Below are positions 22,057-32,706 of a stretch of DNA of 64,000 nucleotides, in pieces. The stretch is taken from the NCBI GenBank assembly GCA_934047225.1, contig OW204012.1, positions 7,130,001-7,194,000 of the forward strand. Reading direction: 5' to 3'. The DNA is from Ypsolopha sequella. Lineage: Eukaryota > Arthropoda > Insecta > Lepidoptera > Ypsolophidae. The translations under genes and the position numbers were made by a program. Under the pieces are notes generated by a model. The model saw only the letters and a program-made list of their open reading frames with translations, searched no databases and was not told where the DNA came from. Position 1 is the stretch's first letter, and each line of letters opens with the position of its first letter.

Positions 22057-22486
22057 TTAAGGCGCTCTTATCCCAGAAGAGTGACTCTCTGTCTTTTTCT
22101 TTACGTGTAAGGAGTAAAGAAAATAACCACACTTTTGTACTTTTTCGTTGTTTTTATCGGTTTTTAAATTGTTTAAAAATAAGGGATATGTTTATTAAAA
22201 CCCACTTACGTGGTCGACCTAGAAAATTTAAAGAGCAATATTACCAGATATGTTTCGTTAATAAAAGAGTGAAATTATGGAAATGGCATGATTTGAAAGG
22301 TCTTATTACATGCTGTGTTCGTGAATTATTTCTATCGAGCAAAGTTTATCTGATCGTGTAACACATGCGTGGAAGACCTAGATAAAGGTTTGAACTATAT
22401 TGCGTTTTTTTTTTGGAAGTTTTAGACGATATTTGAAAGTTCTATTTGACTTTGAAATTACTGATTTTGGGATAAGAGCGCCTTAA
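22057..22486. mobile_element. TTAA MITE with perfect 19-bp terminal repeats
   Basis: TTAAGGCGCTCTTATCCCA at 22057-22075 is the exact inverse of TGGGATAAGAGCGCCTTAA at 22468-22486. It is 430 bp, as long as D copies, and carries the TTTCTATCGAGCAAAGTTT box at about 22330. The ends and size fit a non-autonomous piggyBac-type element. A 104-residue frame inside it has no known homologue and I do not call it. Confidence 0.85.
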
Positions 22487-23138
22487 TAATCGAAATACCA
22501 GTTCAGTCTTAGTGACCTAGACATGACTTGGACAGAGTTTCACATTGAATTATTATATTTACATACCTGCAGATAGACAGTCTTTCTATTTCAGCAGTTA
22601 CAAAGTTTTATCAGTCACAATATGGTAATAATTATTTCAATGGGTAATAATAATTAAAGTTCAGATATTTATAATTTTTTATCTGCAAGGATGCTTCTTT
22701 GAAAAATTCTCCCAAGAAGTGATTTTTTTGTTTTAGTTTTACAAAAAGAGAAAATTTTGAATTTAGATTTAAAAAGTTACATTTGGCTTCGAGTGCCAGC
22801 AAAACCAAAAGAGGTTATCGAAAAATAAGGATCAAGAAGGATATTACATATATTGCAATGCTACAAAATCCCAAATTTTGTAAATGAATCCAAAATATTG
22901 ACGTCCAAAAATCACTCTTTTTATCACAGATTGATTCACTCATAGACCACTTGCAGGCGACTAATTAACTTGAAATTTGGCATAGAGGTAGGTCATTGAG
23001 CCCACCAAACGAACTTCGTACATAGTTGCCATCTATCTGGGTTTCCCCGGATTTGTCCTAGTTGTTAGGGGAGCGTCCGGGCGGGATTTTTCATACTGTC
23101 CTGGTTTAAAATTTTGGAATGATAAGAGAAAGATATAT
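22487..23138. other. No gene recognised
   Basis: AT-rich sequence; near 23040-23100 a CCCCGGATTTGTCC...GGGCGGGATTTTTCATACTG phrase resembles wording at 62540-62600 and 63180-63260. Nothing more can be said. Confidence 0.35.
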
Positions 23139-23540
23139 TTTTTTTTTCAATGCAAGTGCTCGTAAAGGCCCACTTTCTATGCAAGAAAACCGAACAGAAA
23201 GTCGATTATTTTGCCCTAGGGCTTTATTATTACTTTTTTTTTTTAATTTATTTACCAGAAGTTGGCTAACCTGCAACCTTTCCTTTGTACCATAAATTTA
23301 ATACTTTTTTTCAACTGTTTAACGGCTCTGGATACAGTCCTTTTGAGCCAATCATAATTTAAAGTTCACAAGATTATATTTGTTTTATTTCCTCACACTA
23401 TGCATTGAAAAACATAGTATGATACAAGGGCGTAAGAGCAATAAATTACTTGGTTACGTTTAAAACACTCGCTACCCTCGTGTTTTAAATCGTCCTCGTA
23501 ATTTATTCCTTTTCGCCCTTGTAGCATAAACTACTAAAAT
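23139..23540 (-). repeat. E-family repeat, near full length
   Basis: On minus it starts TAGTAGTTTATGCTACAAGGG, has the ACACGAGGGTAGCGAGTGT core and AGTCGATTATTTTGCC region, and ends GAGCACTTGCATTGAAAAA. It matches 56870-57266. Confidence 0.75.
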
Positions 23541-23626
23541 GACATTGTTACCAAAGCCTTAAAGTTATTTTGCTTCATAAATAAATATGTAACGATGATT
23601 TTTACTTATAGAAAAGAGTAGATATT

Positions 23627-23853
23627 CCCCCGGTTTCTGAAAGGCCAATCAAAGTTAACAGTAGATTAAAAAAACTTTAACCGCAAATAACGGTGAAAAT
23701 AAAGCATATATGAAGTCTGAATAGTGATGAATCAATAATTAACTTAGTTAATTTTTGATTTCAATGTAAAATTCCCACTTTTTCGGGTTTAATCCGCAGA
23801 TAATTATTTTTTAATCTACTGTTAACATTGATTGGCCTTTCAGAAACCGGGGG
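23627..23853. mobile_element. 227-bp MITE with about 47-bp inverted repeats
   Basis: Left arm CCCCCGGTTTCTGAAAGGCC, AATCAAAGTTAACAGTAGAT; right arm ATCTACTGTTAACATTGATT, GGCCTTTCAGAAACCGGGGG. The arms differ at about one base. ATT flanks both sides and may be a 3-bp target duplication. Confidence 0.85.
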
Positions 23854-24972
23854 ATTATGTCCGAGTTTTAACCTGAGGCTTTCAACTCGAGCCCCTTTGC
23901 CTAGTTTAAAGATTTTTTACACATACCAATTAGCTATTCGACATCTATCAACCACGGACAAGTGAGAATTTTTTCCGCCTCTGCTGGGGTGCTGCGGGGT
24001 AGTGCGGAGAGGGTATAAACAAGGAAATAGAGGTTGTATATATTTTTTTTATATTAGGTGATGTTCGACATACTATTGACATATTTTATTAACTTTCTCA
24101 TTATATTATATTGCATTTCCATATAATTTTTTTTTTTTTCATTTGTTGGTTTAAAATTTGTATGCTTTAGTGGCAAAAAACATGTTTTTTTTTTTCAAAT
24201 TATTATTTAACATGCTTTTAAACAAATAAACGATTGATTGAAAGATTGATTGATTGATGGGATAGATTCGAATGACATTTTGTGTAGTAGTGCAATTTCA
24301 CTGATATGTTGGCGCAAAAAGTTTACCCTCCTTACGATGTCTAATGGTTTAGTAGTCTGTGATTTTACAGATGGCAGCCCTATCGCACATGCAGTATTAT
24401 GCGCCCTATCCAGCTGCTAACAACCAATCCGAACCAAATTTACATATTTATCAATTCTCTCAAGATCTACTATCCACGGCTTACATTGTGCTGGATATAA
24501 CAATCGCCTATGCAATAAATAATGAAGCAGTTCATTCCGAAAACAAATGAATGCGCTCGTATCCAACGAGCCGCGACCGAAGGCGGAATTACACGAAGTA
24601 GTGACCTACGAGTGGTAGATGCATTCGTTTGTACTTTTATTAGGGTTCCGTACTCAAAGGGCTAAACGGAGTGTCACTGCTGTCTGAATGTCTGTACGTC
24701 ACGGGTATCTTTCCGAGTTTCAGATCTGAAATTTCGATGTTTTGTGTAGAAACTTGACCCAAAACCGAATATCGAATTATAACACAATTAAGTTATTTTT
24801 CAGGGGCTTCATGAGAAAAGGCCAGATTTTTTTTTTAACTGGTCATGTGAGGTTTCGTTTCCTAAAAAAGCTTATTGAGTAGCGAGTTTTTAGTTCTTTT
24901 TTGTCTTCAAAAATAAAAAAGAGATTCTCAGTTTTCGATTTTTTTTTGTTACTTAACTAAAAAAACTTAACA
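23854..24972. other. No gene; remnant of an A-like repeat
   Basis: AGGGTTCCGTACTCAAAGGGC at 24644 looks like the end of an A-type repeat on minus; a matching start (AAGTGCGAGTAGGACTCGCG on minus) is at about 26300-26325, with two MITEs lying between. A 63-residue frame at 24359-24550 is discussed under rejected items. Confidence 0.4.
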
Positions 24973-25652
24973 AAAGTAAAGTCCAGAATTAGGCGAACTA
25001 ACTTGACAACCGAAAATGTTGCCAGACATAGGAAAAAATAAATAGTGATAGGTTCATGTCGACACAAATATGTCGATATAACCTTGTGCCTTCTGTAAAT
25101 CTGATTCTATTTATATTTTATCAAGTAATTGTCATCGAAACTTTTACACTCATACATACTTGCCAAATAGGGACGAACTACAGCAATTTATATGATATAA
25201 TATGATCTGAAGGATGTATGGTTTAAAGCGGATATTTACGATACTTACTCCTCAAATTAGGAATAAAATACAAAAATAATGATGTTATTACAACAGGCCA
25301 TTGTGATCCTTTAAGGTGATTTCTGTCGGGCTAGTACGGTACATTTCATGTACCATACATATAGCATTCATCCCTTTCTTTCTGGCAAATAAATATGAAA
25401 GTGCGATAGAGACAAACGCTATATATCGTCGATGATAATTCCAAATCCGTTATGTGTTCGATTTTAATTCATTGAATTAATTTTTATTATTATTATTTTG
25501 CTTAGTAAAATTATTAGTTTGATTCCAAACACAATAATAATGATTAACTAGACTTTTTAAACATCGATATTAACAGCACTAGCCAAACTGTGGCAAAATT
25601 AGTGTACAATGAACCGTCAAGTTAGTTCGCCTAATTCTGGACTCGACTTTAG
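24973..25652. mobile_element. 680-bp MITE with about 35-bp inverted repeats
   Basis: GTCCAGAATTAGGCGAACTA, ACTTGAC at 24981-25007 is repeated inverted at 25616-25642 as GTCAAGTTAG, TTCGCCTAATTCTGGAC. Outer bases AAAGT are also shared. No coding capacity is seen and the target duplication is unclear. Confidence 0.8.
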
Positions 25653-25856
25653 TTAGGAATTTGGAATTTCTGTATATTATAAACCAAGAACTGTGTTTAA
25701 AAAATAAATACTTAAAACGCCGATCTATATAAATGTACCTTTAGGCCTCCGTTCGTACCCGTGTACGTGAGCAACTTAATTTTGCAGTTTTATTTCATGT
25801 GTGTTTAATTGTATTTTTGTAATTTTTGTTCAAATTATTAAACTCTAAGTATATGT

Positions 25857-26272
25857 TAGGTCTTTACATATGAAATTGCCGTTTTATATAGAGAATTTGA
25901 AGGAAACTCAATTTTCATTATCCCATCTCTATTTTTGCATTTTTTTTAGGATAGACAAATCCAAATTATGTGATTTCTTACGTGTATAAATGAGACAACA
26001 TTAAGCTAACAGCAACATTAATTAAATTTTTGAAAAGTGTCAGCTGTAAAAAATTATTACGAATCTTATCATAGAAATGGATGGCATTAGTACGAACTGT
26101 ATTTAAAGATTTAATTTTTATAATCAAACTGAAAATAAAAACAAAATTAAATACGTAGATGTAAAATCAATCAACTTTAAAACAAAAAACAAAAAATTAA
26201 AATAGCTATTGAAATACAGGAATGATAAAATCATGAATCTGTAATTTTGGCAATTTCATAGGTAAAGACCTA
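25857..26272. mobile_element. T-family MITE with TA flanks
   Basis: TAGGTCTTTACATATGAAAT at the left and ATTTCATAGGTAAAGACCTA at the right form 24-bp inverted repeats with one mismatch; TA at each end fits a Tc1/mariner-type target. Length 416 bp. Other copies: 43203-43820 and 60943-61731. Confidence 0.85.
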
Positions 26273-26381
26273 CAATTAACTCATTTAAATGGTAAGGAAC
26301 CACAGAGCGCGAGTCCTACTCGCACTTGCTTGAATGGTTTTTGTTTTATAAATCAGGAAAAGATATTTTTTAATATACTAA

Positions 26382-26613
26382 GTGTTAGGATAAAGTTGTG
26401 GAAGCCGAAAACTGGCGACAGTACTTGTCCATACGAACAACTTTTACTATGGGGCCGAACCCCGAATCACGAAAAAAAAACAGCTTTTCCATAGAAAAGT
26501 TACATTTGAAACAACAGAATATTTTTCTCGATTTCTTAAATTTTTTTCACGGAAAGTGTTCGTAATACGAGTACTATCGCCAGTTTTCGGCTTGCGCAAC
26601 TTCATCTTAACAC
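26382..26613. mobile_element. F'-family MITE, intact copy
   Basis: Arms of about 44 bp: GTGTTAGGATAAAGTTGTGG, AAGCCGAAAACTGGCGACAG at left, with the inverse CTATCGCCAGTTTTCGGCTT, GCGCAACTTCATCTTAACAC at right. Fragments of the same family are at about 27838, 28430, 57290 and 62425. Confidence 0.85.
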
Positions 26614-26618
26614 CCTAT

Positions 26619-27512
26619 TTAAGAGGATGGCATACCCTAGCAACTTTTTTTATTACCCGCCCAGCACAATAAGTCTGGTGGCAAAGACCTTATTTGCTTT
26701 TCATAGAGGCAATTATATGTTGGCTCTTTGGCGTCTTGTTCTTGAACGCGTAATACTAGTGATCACGCAGCGAAACAACAAATTGGTGTTTTTTAGCTAA
26801 TACTGAAATACTTTGTAGGGAAAAAATATTGAATTTAGGTAACATCCCTTCATATTTCTATTGCCTATTTTATAAATAAAATCAAGTTGATCTCTTTAAC
26901 GTTTGAAAACCAAAAAAAAGTGGGTGGAAAACATTTTTTTTTGTCAAAAGTATAAATCTTAAAACATTGTTTATAGGTGGAATCCCTAGATAAAAGATCG
27001 ATAAATCAAATATATTTCCTTCAATATGAGGAGAGACCTAGTTTCTTCCAATGAACCCTTGAAAACCTGGTGTTGTTGATGTTCTAGCGTCAGGTGATAT
27101 ATCGTCCGTGCAAAGGTCCCCGTTACTCCAGGTGGAAAGATCCGCAGTGCGAGAGGGACGGAATCGGGAAAAATTTACAAAAAGTTGGTTTCAAATTAAT
27201 ACAAAATTAACTAAAATAGCTATGAAAATTTCTATAACCGATAATTTAGGCATTCTTAAAACCCATCTAAATAAATATTTTTGAAGTCTGTATAAAATCC
27301 TAATTTGTCAGAATATCAAAAAAAGTGTAAATTTAGATCTCATTTCAATAATTATTTCTATCGAGTCAAATTTCTCCTATCGCGTTTCTGATAGTCCAAA
27401 ATCTAGAAAAAGATCCCAAAATTGTTGTACTAATTTATTTAACTAGGGACTTCTTTTGAACAGCAGATAAATTACTTCAAAAAGTGTTGATTTTGACGGT
27501 ATACCCCCTTAA
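26619..27512. mobile_element. Composite of a P MITE and a D MITE
   Basis: TTAA occurs at 26619 and 27509. The left half is a P element read from its GCCATCCTC end to GTTCTAGCGTCAGGTG; from 27092 on it is a D element (CAAAGGTCCCCGTTACTCCA ... GGTATACCCCCTTAA). The P end lacks its last bases (normally TCCCGTTAA) and D lacks its TTAAGG start. Two neighbours sharing one TTAA, joined by loss of about 13 bp between GGTG repeats, would give exactly this. Confidence 0.8.
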
Positions 27513-27522
27513 ACTAGCTGCC

Positions 27523-27590
27523 AGTGGCAGTTCAGTCGGTAGTACGCCCGACTCTCAATTTTGAGCCCCAGGTTCGAATCCTGCCGCTCG
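27523..27590 (+). repeat. tRNA-like SINE head (pol III A and B boxes)
   Basis: TGGCAGTTCAGTCGGTAGTA fits an A box and GGTTCGAATCC (27571-27581) is a perfect B box with a CAGG/CCTG stem. The acceptor stem does not pair and the anticodon arm is degraded, so this is a tRNA-derived SINE start or a decayed tRNA, not a working tRNA gene. Confidence 0.6.
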
Positions 27591-28025
27591 GGTATGTGTT
27601 TTTCGGAATTTCAGTGCAAAATACAGGAAAAGTACTATGTGATAAATCTGCCCTAAAAAGCGTGTATTTATGCCCAAATAACGTACGTTAGAATGTTACC
27701 GTTAATTAGAACGTAAAAATCGTCGGTGAAAATAGGGTGTACGTGTATAGGCTGTGACTTGCATCTCACAGTTCACACTCGGAAACACTTCTGATGCCCC
27801 CTCGGGGATTCATGTCGGGAAGATATGTTTTGTTTGGATTTTAAGTCGGTGAAAAGTCGAAAACTTACTTAATTATGCGAACAACTTTTACGATGGAGAC
27901 AACCCTGAAATTACAAAAAGAAATGAGAATAGAATTGAATAGAATAAGTCTTAATTTGCATTGATAAGGGTACAAAATGGTGGTGTTATAAATTATAAAG
28001 AAAAATGAGCCCCTTAATCAGCTAA
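27591..28025. other. SINE tail or spacer with F'-like fragment
   Basis: GGTATGTGTTTTTCGGAATT follows the tRNA-like head as a SINE body might. GCGAACAACTTTTACGATGG at about 27877 resembles the F' interior. No gene. Confidence 0.4.
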
Positions 28026-28314
28026 TAAAGCCGATTCTAATAGTAGTTTATGCTACAAGGGCGAAAAGGAATAAATTACGAGGATGATTTAAAACACGAG
28101 CGTAGCGAGTGTTTTAAACGTAACCGAGTAATTTATTTACGAGCACTTGCATTGAAAAAGCTTTAACTTTAGTTTTAGTGCTGTCAAAACTTGAATTTTT
28201 CTAGAGTTATTAAGCTTCTGTTCTTCACACTTATGAACTATTTAGCAACGATGAAAATTAAGTTTTGACAGCACTAAAACTAAAATTAAAGCCTTTAGAA
28301 TCGGCTACATTATT
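28026..28314. mobile_element. Small inverted-repeat MITE split by an E repeat
   Basis: The right arm on minus reads AGCCGATTCTAAAGGCTTTA, ATTTTAGTTTTAGTGCTGTC. The left arm reads AGCCGATTCTAA, is interrupted at 28041-28156, and continues GCTTTAACTTTAGTTTTAGT, GCTGTCAAAACTTG. Removing the insert restores a palindromic element of about 175 bp. Confidence 0.7.
28041..28156 (+). repeat. E-family repeat, internally deleted
   Basis: TAGTAGTTTATGCTACAAGG at the start, the ACACGAGCGTAGCGAGTGT core and CGAGCACTTGCATTGAAAA at the end, without the middle 270 bases found at 56870-57266. It shows both true ends of the family because it sits in a known target. Confidence 0.75.
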
Positions 28315-28843
28315 AATTTATCATACAAATATGTTGGTTAATGAAGTTAAGACCTTAATATATTTAATTAATTTAGCATGCATGTCATGAGCTGTTTCAC
28401 ATAGAAATGGTAAATACAGACTTGATCAAAATGTATGGAACAACTTTTTTTTCGCGATTCTAGGGTTGGCTCCACTGTAAAAGTTAAAGACACGATAAAG
28501 TAAAGATAAATATTATTAAATTAAATTGAACTTGAGGAGAATTCATGTAAATAAACGGCTCACGTCAATAAATACCGATCGGACACCGGTCGTCTCTCCC
28601 TGACGAAGGCAGTCTGGATCTGGTAAAACTGGTCGGCTGTTCCAACCATAACATTTATTGAGGGGAAATTACTAATTGGGCGAATAAAAACATACTTAGC
28701 GACTTCAAGTGTCCGGAATAAATACCAAAGCGTGCGATTAAAAATACTGAGTGGGTGAATTTAAAGTATGAAGCGAGGAGGAGCGTGTATGGTTTACGTG
28801 TAAGATAAAATAAGGAACCGAGCGAAGCGGAGCGAAGCGAGGT

Positions 28844-30078
28844 GACGTCCCTAGTTTTATTACTTGAAATTAAATTGCCAATAAAATATTAAATTGTTCG
28901 CCTGAGAATTATTCAACTCAACTCAAATTTGTATTTTCAAGTCGCCGTTTTCAACATTTTTTTTCGCCCACAGTCTTTCGCCCACTTAGTATTTTAGTAC
29001 GCTATATTCAGTATTTTTGGCACCTTAAATTTGAATTTTTATTCGCTCGTTTAAATACTACCCTTTATTGAGGTGAACCATGTATTTACATCGTAAAACA
29101 AATTATTTTCGTAAAATTTTTCGCCTGTATTATTCTAATACGTAAATTTTTTGAACGCATTGTGTTTAATCACAATTTACTTATGGGACAGTTTCAGAAT
29201 CAGTCAACGGTGGAAGTCTCCGTACAAAACTGGGCTCACTTAAGGGATAGGTAGAGGTATTTTATATAAAATTTAAGGTTAAATAATATTCGTGAGTGAA
29301 ACTCAAAACATCGGTAATACTCGTCTATATGAATAACTTTTGCTATGAGAGCTAAGCGAAATTCGCTACTTCCTATTTTATTAGAGTGAGTGAGTGAGTG
29401 AGTCGTTGGGACTACATACATTTTCTAGTTGCATCGGGACACTGATCCGATGGAAATAACTCTTTTTTCACTCTGTATCATTCAAATCAGCTGACTATGA
29501 CAAGGCGAAAAAAGTTGCGAATATGGACATGTACTATAAGTGTTTTGAATTTCCCTTACAAGTATTTTAATCATGTTTAATGGTATCTCTTTATCGAAAC
29601 TACACAAACTTATATTACCTACTTATCTCGGTTTTTTTTTAAACTTACTATTCTCTTGTTTCCATAAAATCATTGTTAGTTTTTTCATTGTTTAGAAATG
29701 TTTTAAAATGTTTGTATACTTTTATACAAATTGTATTTTCATTTTATATTGATTTCCATTTCTTATTTGAGAATTTTAAGCTAAGCTGTGAAATGCAGCG
29801 CTGTAATTGGCTGATTCGTCCCATGAGTATCGCTTAGCGAGATTTTCTTAATTTAGAAAGGGTAGTATTTAAACGAATAAATATTAATTCAAATTTAAGG
29901 TGTCAAAAATACTGAATATAGCGTACTAAAATACTAAGTGGGCGATAGACTGTGGGCGCATATAATGTTGAAAACGGCGACTTGAAAATACAAATTTGAG
30001 TTGAGTTGAATAATTCTCAGGCGAACAATTTTAAATTTTAGTGACAATTTAATTTCAAGTTATAAAACTAGGGACGTC
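28844..30078. mobile_element. Element with 222-bp terminal inverted repeats
   Basis: Arms 28844-29066 and 29857-30078 are inverted copies, starting GACGTCCCTAGTTTTATTAC and on the other side GTTATAAAACTAGGGACGTC, with AATTATTCAACTCAACTCAA, AGTACGCTATATTCAGTATT and others matching within. A 790-bp centre holds no recognisable protein and a GTGA microsatellite (29386-29401). Just left lies GAGCGAAGCGGAGCGAAGCG. It may be a fold-back transposon or two inverted copies of one unit. Confidence 0.75.
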
Positions 30079-30265
30079 GCTTTAGGCATTATTAAAACCC
30101 AAAAATAAATAATTTTGAGGTCTGTATGCTATCGCAATTAACCAGAATAAAAAAAAATTGTAAATTTAGATCTCATTTCAATAATTATTTCTATCGAGTG
30201 AAATTTCTCCAATCGCGTTTCTGATAGTCCAAAATCTAGAAAAAGGTCCCAAAATTGTTACACTA

Positions 30266-31463
30266 AAGTAGTCACAATGTAATAGGTCCGTTTTGACATA
30301 TGTCATCGCAACGTCTCTATGGATGTGAACCATGCAAATCGGTAACTATGTCAACCGATTCGCACGAGAAATCGATTCAAAATATTATGAGTTTGTTATC
30401 GTTTGAAATATTTTCAAGTTTATTGGTTATAATTTCCAGAATAAACATAATTGCCAAAGTCAACGTGAAAAAAAATATAAACAGTTCAAAAGTAAAGCCT
30501 AAAGTCACAAGAAAAAAACACTAAAAACAAACGGGAGCACAACGACTTCCAATATGGTGATAGAAAGATATTTTGGGTGCTAAAACCAGCTTTTAATTTT
30601 TTTTCTCTACGATAAGAATCTGAAATGGAAATTCTTACGTGCCAGTAATATTTTGTAATGTTGTACTTCACTGACCTCAAATTAGATAGAGGTCTGAGCT
30701 TTAGCTAAGAGGCCAGTAAAAAAAAATATGTAGGCTTCAAGATGAAAAAATTGCTCCATGCCTTATAAAAAAAAATACTGCCATATTTCTTACCAGCCAA
30801 TCTGTCTATTGATAGGATGATTTATGGAAAACTGCCTGTAAACCAATTCATTAATAAAAAAAATGGGACTTTAAGCAATAAATGCATGTTTTTTATAAAT
30901 ATATTTTTTGTTTTTGTAAACTATAAGTTTAAAAGCTAAGTGGTATGTAACATTATTTAGCACAATTATTATATTATATTTTTCGGTATACGCGACACCG
31001 TTACAAATACATGCAAATGTTCAAATCTAAAAAGTTTATATTTGCAAAAAAAAAAGGAAATTTAAACTTGGCTTTTTGCGTACTGGTCTCACAAAAGCTA
31101 ATTACAGATCATTACAATTATTTTATCAATATTGAAACAAGTTAATTATTTTCACGTGGAATCGAATTGAGTCCGTGAAATTAGGCGATTATCTGGTTAC
31201 AACACTATTATTAAGAAAAAATTGACTGAGAATGTAACTGTTTTTGAGACATTGTGAAGTAATTCAAAATTGCATTTTATTTTGGAACATGCGTGAAAAT
31301 AGTACTTGAAATATGTTCCGTGATAATTAAAAAACGTTTATTTATTTTCTTTAAACCCAGTAAGTTAATAATTATTTGTTAACCGTTTCATTTATTACAT
31401 GTAAAGTTATATTCTATGGTCGTTCTTATCTGTCAAAACGGGCCTCTTATTTTGTGGCAACTG
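30266..31463. mobile_element. 1.2-kb TA-flanked element inside the D copy
   Basis: TA at 30264-30265 and 31464-31465 replaces a single TA of the D sequence (ACTAATTTATTT in other copies). The ends are inverted: GTCCGTTTTGACA near the left and TGTCAAAACGGGC near the right, about 26 of 33 bases overall; the right end read inward begins CAGTTGCC, as Tc1-like ends often do. A 74-residue frame (30300-30524) is not a known transposase. Confidence 0.8.
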
Positions 31464-31615
31464 TAATTTATTTAACTTGGGAATTATTTTAAACAGCAGG
31501 CCAACAAGGCCAACTTGGATGAATCATGAAATGATTTGAAAGTAGGATAGAGTCAAAAATTTTTCACGCGTGCAAAAGAGACGGCATTAGAACAGCATCA
31601 TAATCATTAGGGGAC

Positions 31616-31780
31616 CAGTGGGTCTACCGCATAATTCTGATTTTCATCAACATCAACTTGAGATTGAAATTTGACGCGCGTGCAAAAGAGATGGCATGTT
31701 AGGCGGGCGTCGTCGCACGCACGTCAAATTTCAATCTCAAGTTGATGTTGATGAAAATGAGAAATACGCGGTAGAACCAC
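31616..31780. mobile_element. G-family palindromic mini-element, best copy
   Basis: Arms of about 65 bp: GTGGGTCTACCGCATAATTC, ATCAACATCAACTTGAGATT, GAAATTTGACG versus the inverse CGTCAAATTTCAATCTCAAG, GAGAAATACGCGGTAGAACC. The centre holds GATGGCATGTTAGGCGGGCG. Confidence 0.8.
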
Positions 31781-32019
31781 AGATAAATAACTTCAAAAAG
31801 TGTTGATTTTGACCGTATAACCCCTTAACAATAATTCTTTGTCACCGCAGTCTGTCGCTGCGTGCCCTCACCGTCACGGTGTTCAAATACTAACTCAACC
31901 GCGGCAAGTTTAATTTTCATATTTCATCGCCATGTTGTCATAATGAGGACTAATCTGGTTTATTCTAAAACGGGCGCCGATGTGCTTTGAGACTGTTTTT
32001 TAGGGTTAAGTAGGTACTA

Positions 32020-32680
32020 AACTTAAGGCGGTACCAAAAAAAATGGGGTTTTTTCGAATCTATTTACTCGACTATAACGTCATCTAAGTATTTCATTTTT
32101 GGATAAATGTTTATTAAGTATTTGATTAAGATTCTCACTGAAGGAAAACGCGATTGGATGAAATTTTCTCGATAGAATTTAATTCCGAAAAGACCTCTAA
32201 ATTGTTTAAATTTTTCCTGTAATTCTGAAATCCTAACAAATTTAATTGTGAAATGTGGATACGAGTATTATGTATTTGTAAAGTCTCCTTGAAAATCTTT
32301 TTGACAAAATAGTACATTTTATATCAATAAAAAACCGACTTTTTGCTACTTTTCCACGAATCCGTCCCACTCGTACTTAGGGTTTTTTCGCATATGGAGT
32401 AACAGGGACGCTAAAACTTTAAAAAAATTCGACACTTTTAGAACTTGCATATCTACTTCAGTAAACAATGTATTAATTTGATAAAATAGTAATTTTTGGA
32501 ATCTTTTTCACGGGATTTGTTAAACAGAAACGCAATTGGAGAAATTCAGCTCAATAGAAATATTTATTGAAATGAGGTCTTTTTCGACACTAATTCTCCT
32601 GGTTTGACAATTTAAAATGACATATGGACTGCAATTATATTTTATTAGATGGGTTTTAACGGTATCTAGGACCCTTATCT
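32020..32680 (-). mobile_element. Two diverged D-type copies in tandem
   Basis: The first (to about 32415) has GAAAACGCGATTGGATGAAA, a TTTTCTCGATAGAATT box and CCGTCCCACTCG. The second (about 32425-32680) resembles the 11056 copy: AACTTGCATATCTACTTCAG, AACGCAATTGGAGAAATTCA, GCTCAATAGAAATA. Its outer part is replaced by an A repeat at 32707. Confidence 0.6.
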
Positions 32681-32706
32681 CCGAAGCTGGTGTACCGAAA
32701 AACATA

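Larger units (their letters stand above)
30083..31828 (+). mobile_element. D-family MITE broken by two later insertions
   Basis: D sequence occurs at 30083-30265 (TTTAGGCATTATTAAAACCC ... CCCAAAATTGTTACACTA), 31464-31501 (TAATTTATTTAACTTGGG) and 31784-31828 (GATAAATAACTTCAAAAAGT ... CCCCTTAA). The gaps are filled by a TA element (30266-31463) and a stretch ending in a G element. Its left third is missing, cut at the long-inverted-repeat element. Confidence 0.75.

Noticed and set aside
24359..24550. Frame with MAALSHMQYYAPYPAANNQSE after a TTTTACAG acceptor-like site
   Set aside because: It has the look of an exon, but there is no donor site, no neighbouring exon and no protein I can name. 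It lies next to a GC-cored repeat phrase.
27523..27595. Functional tRNA gene
   Set aside because: A and B boxes are present, yet the acceptor and anticodon stems do not pair, so I call it a SINE head.
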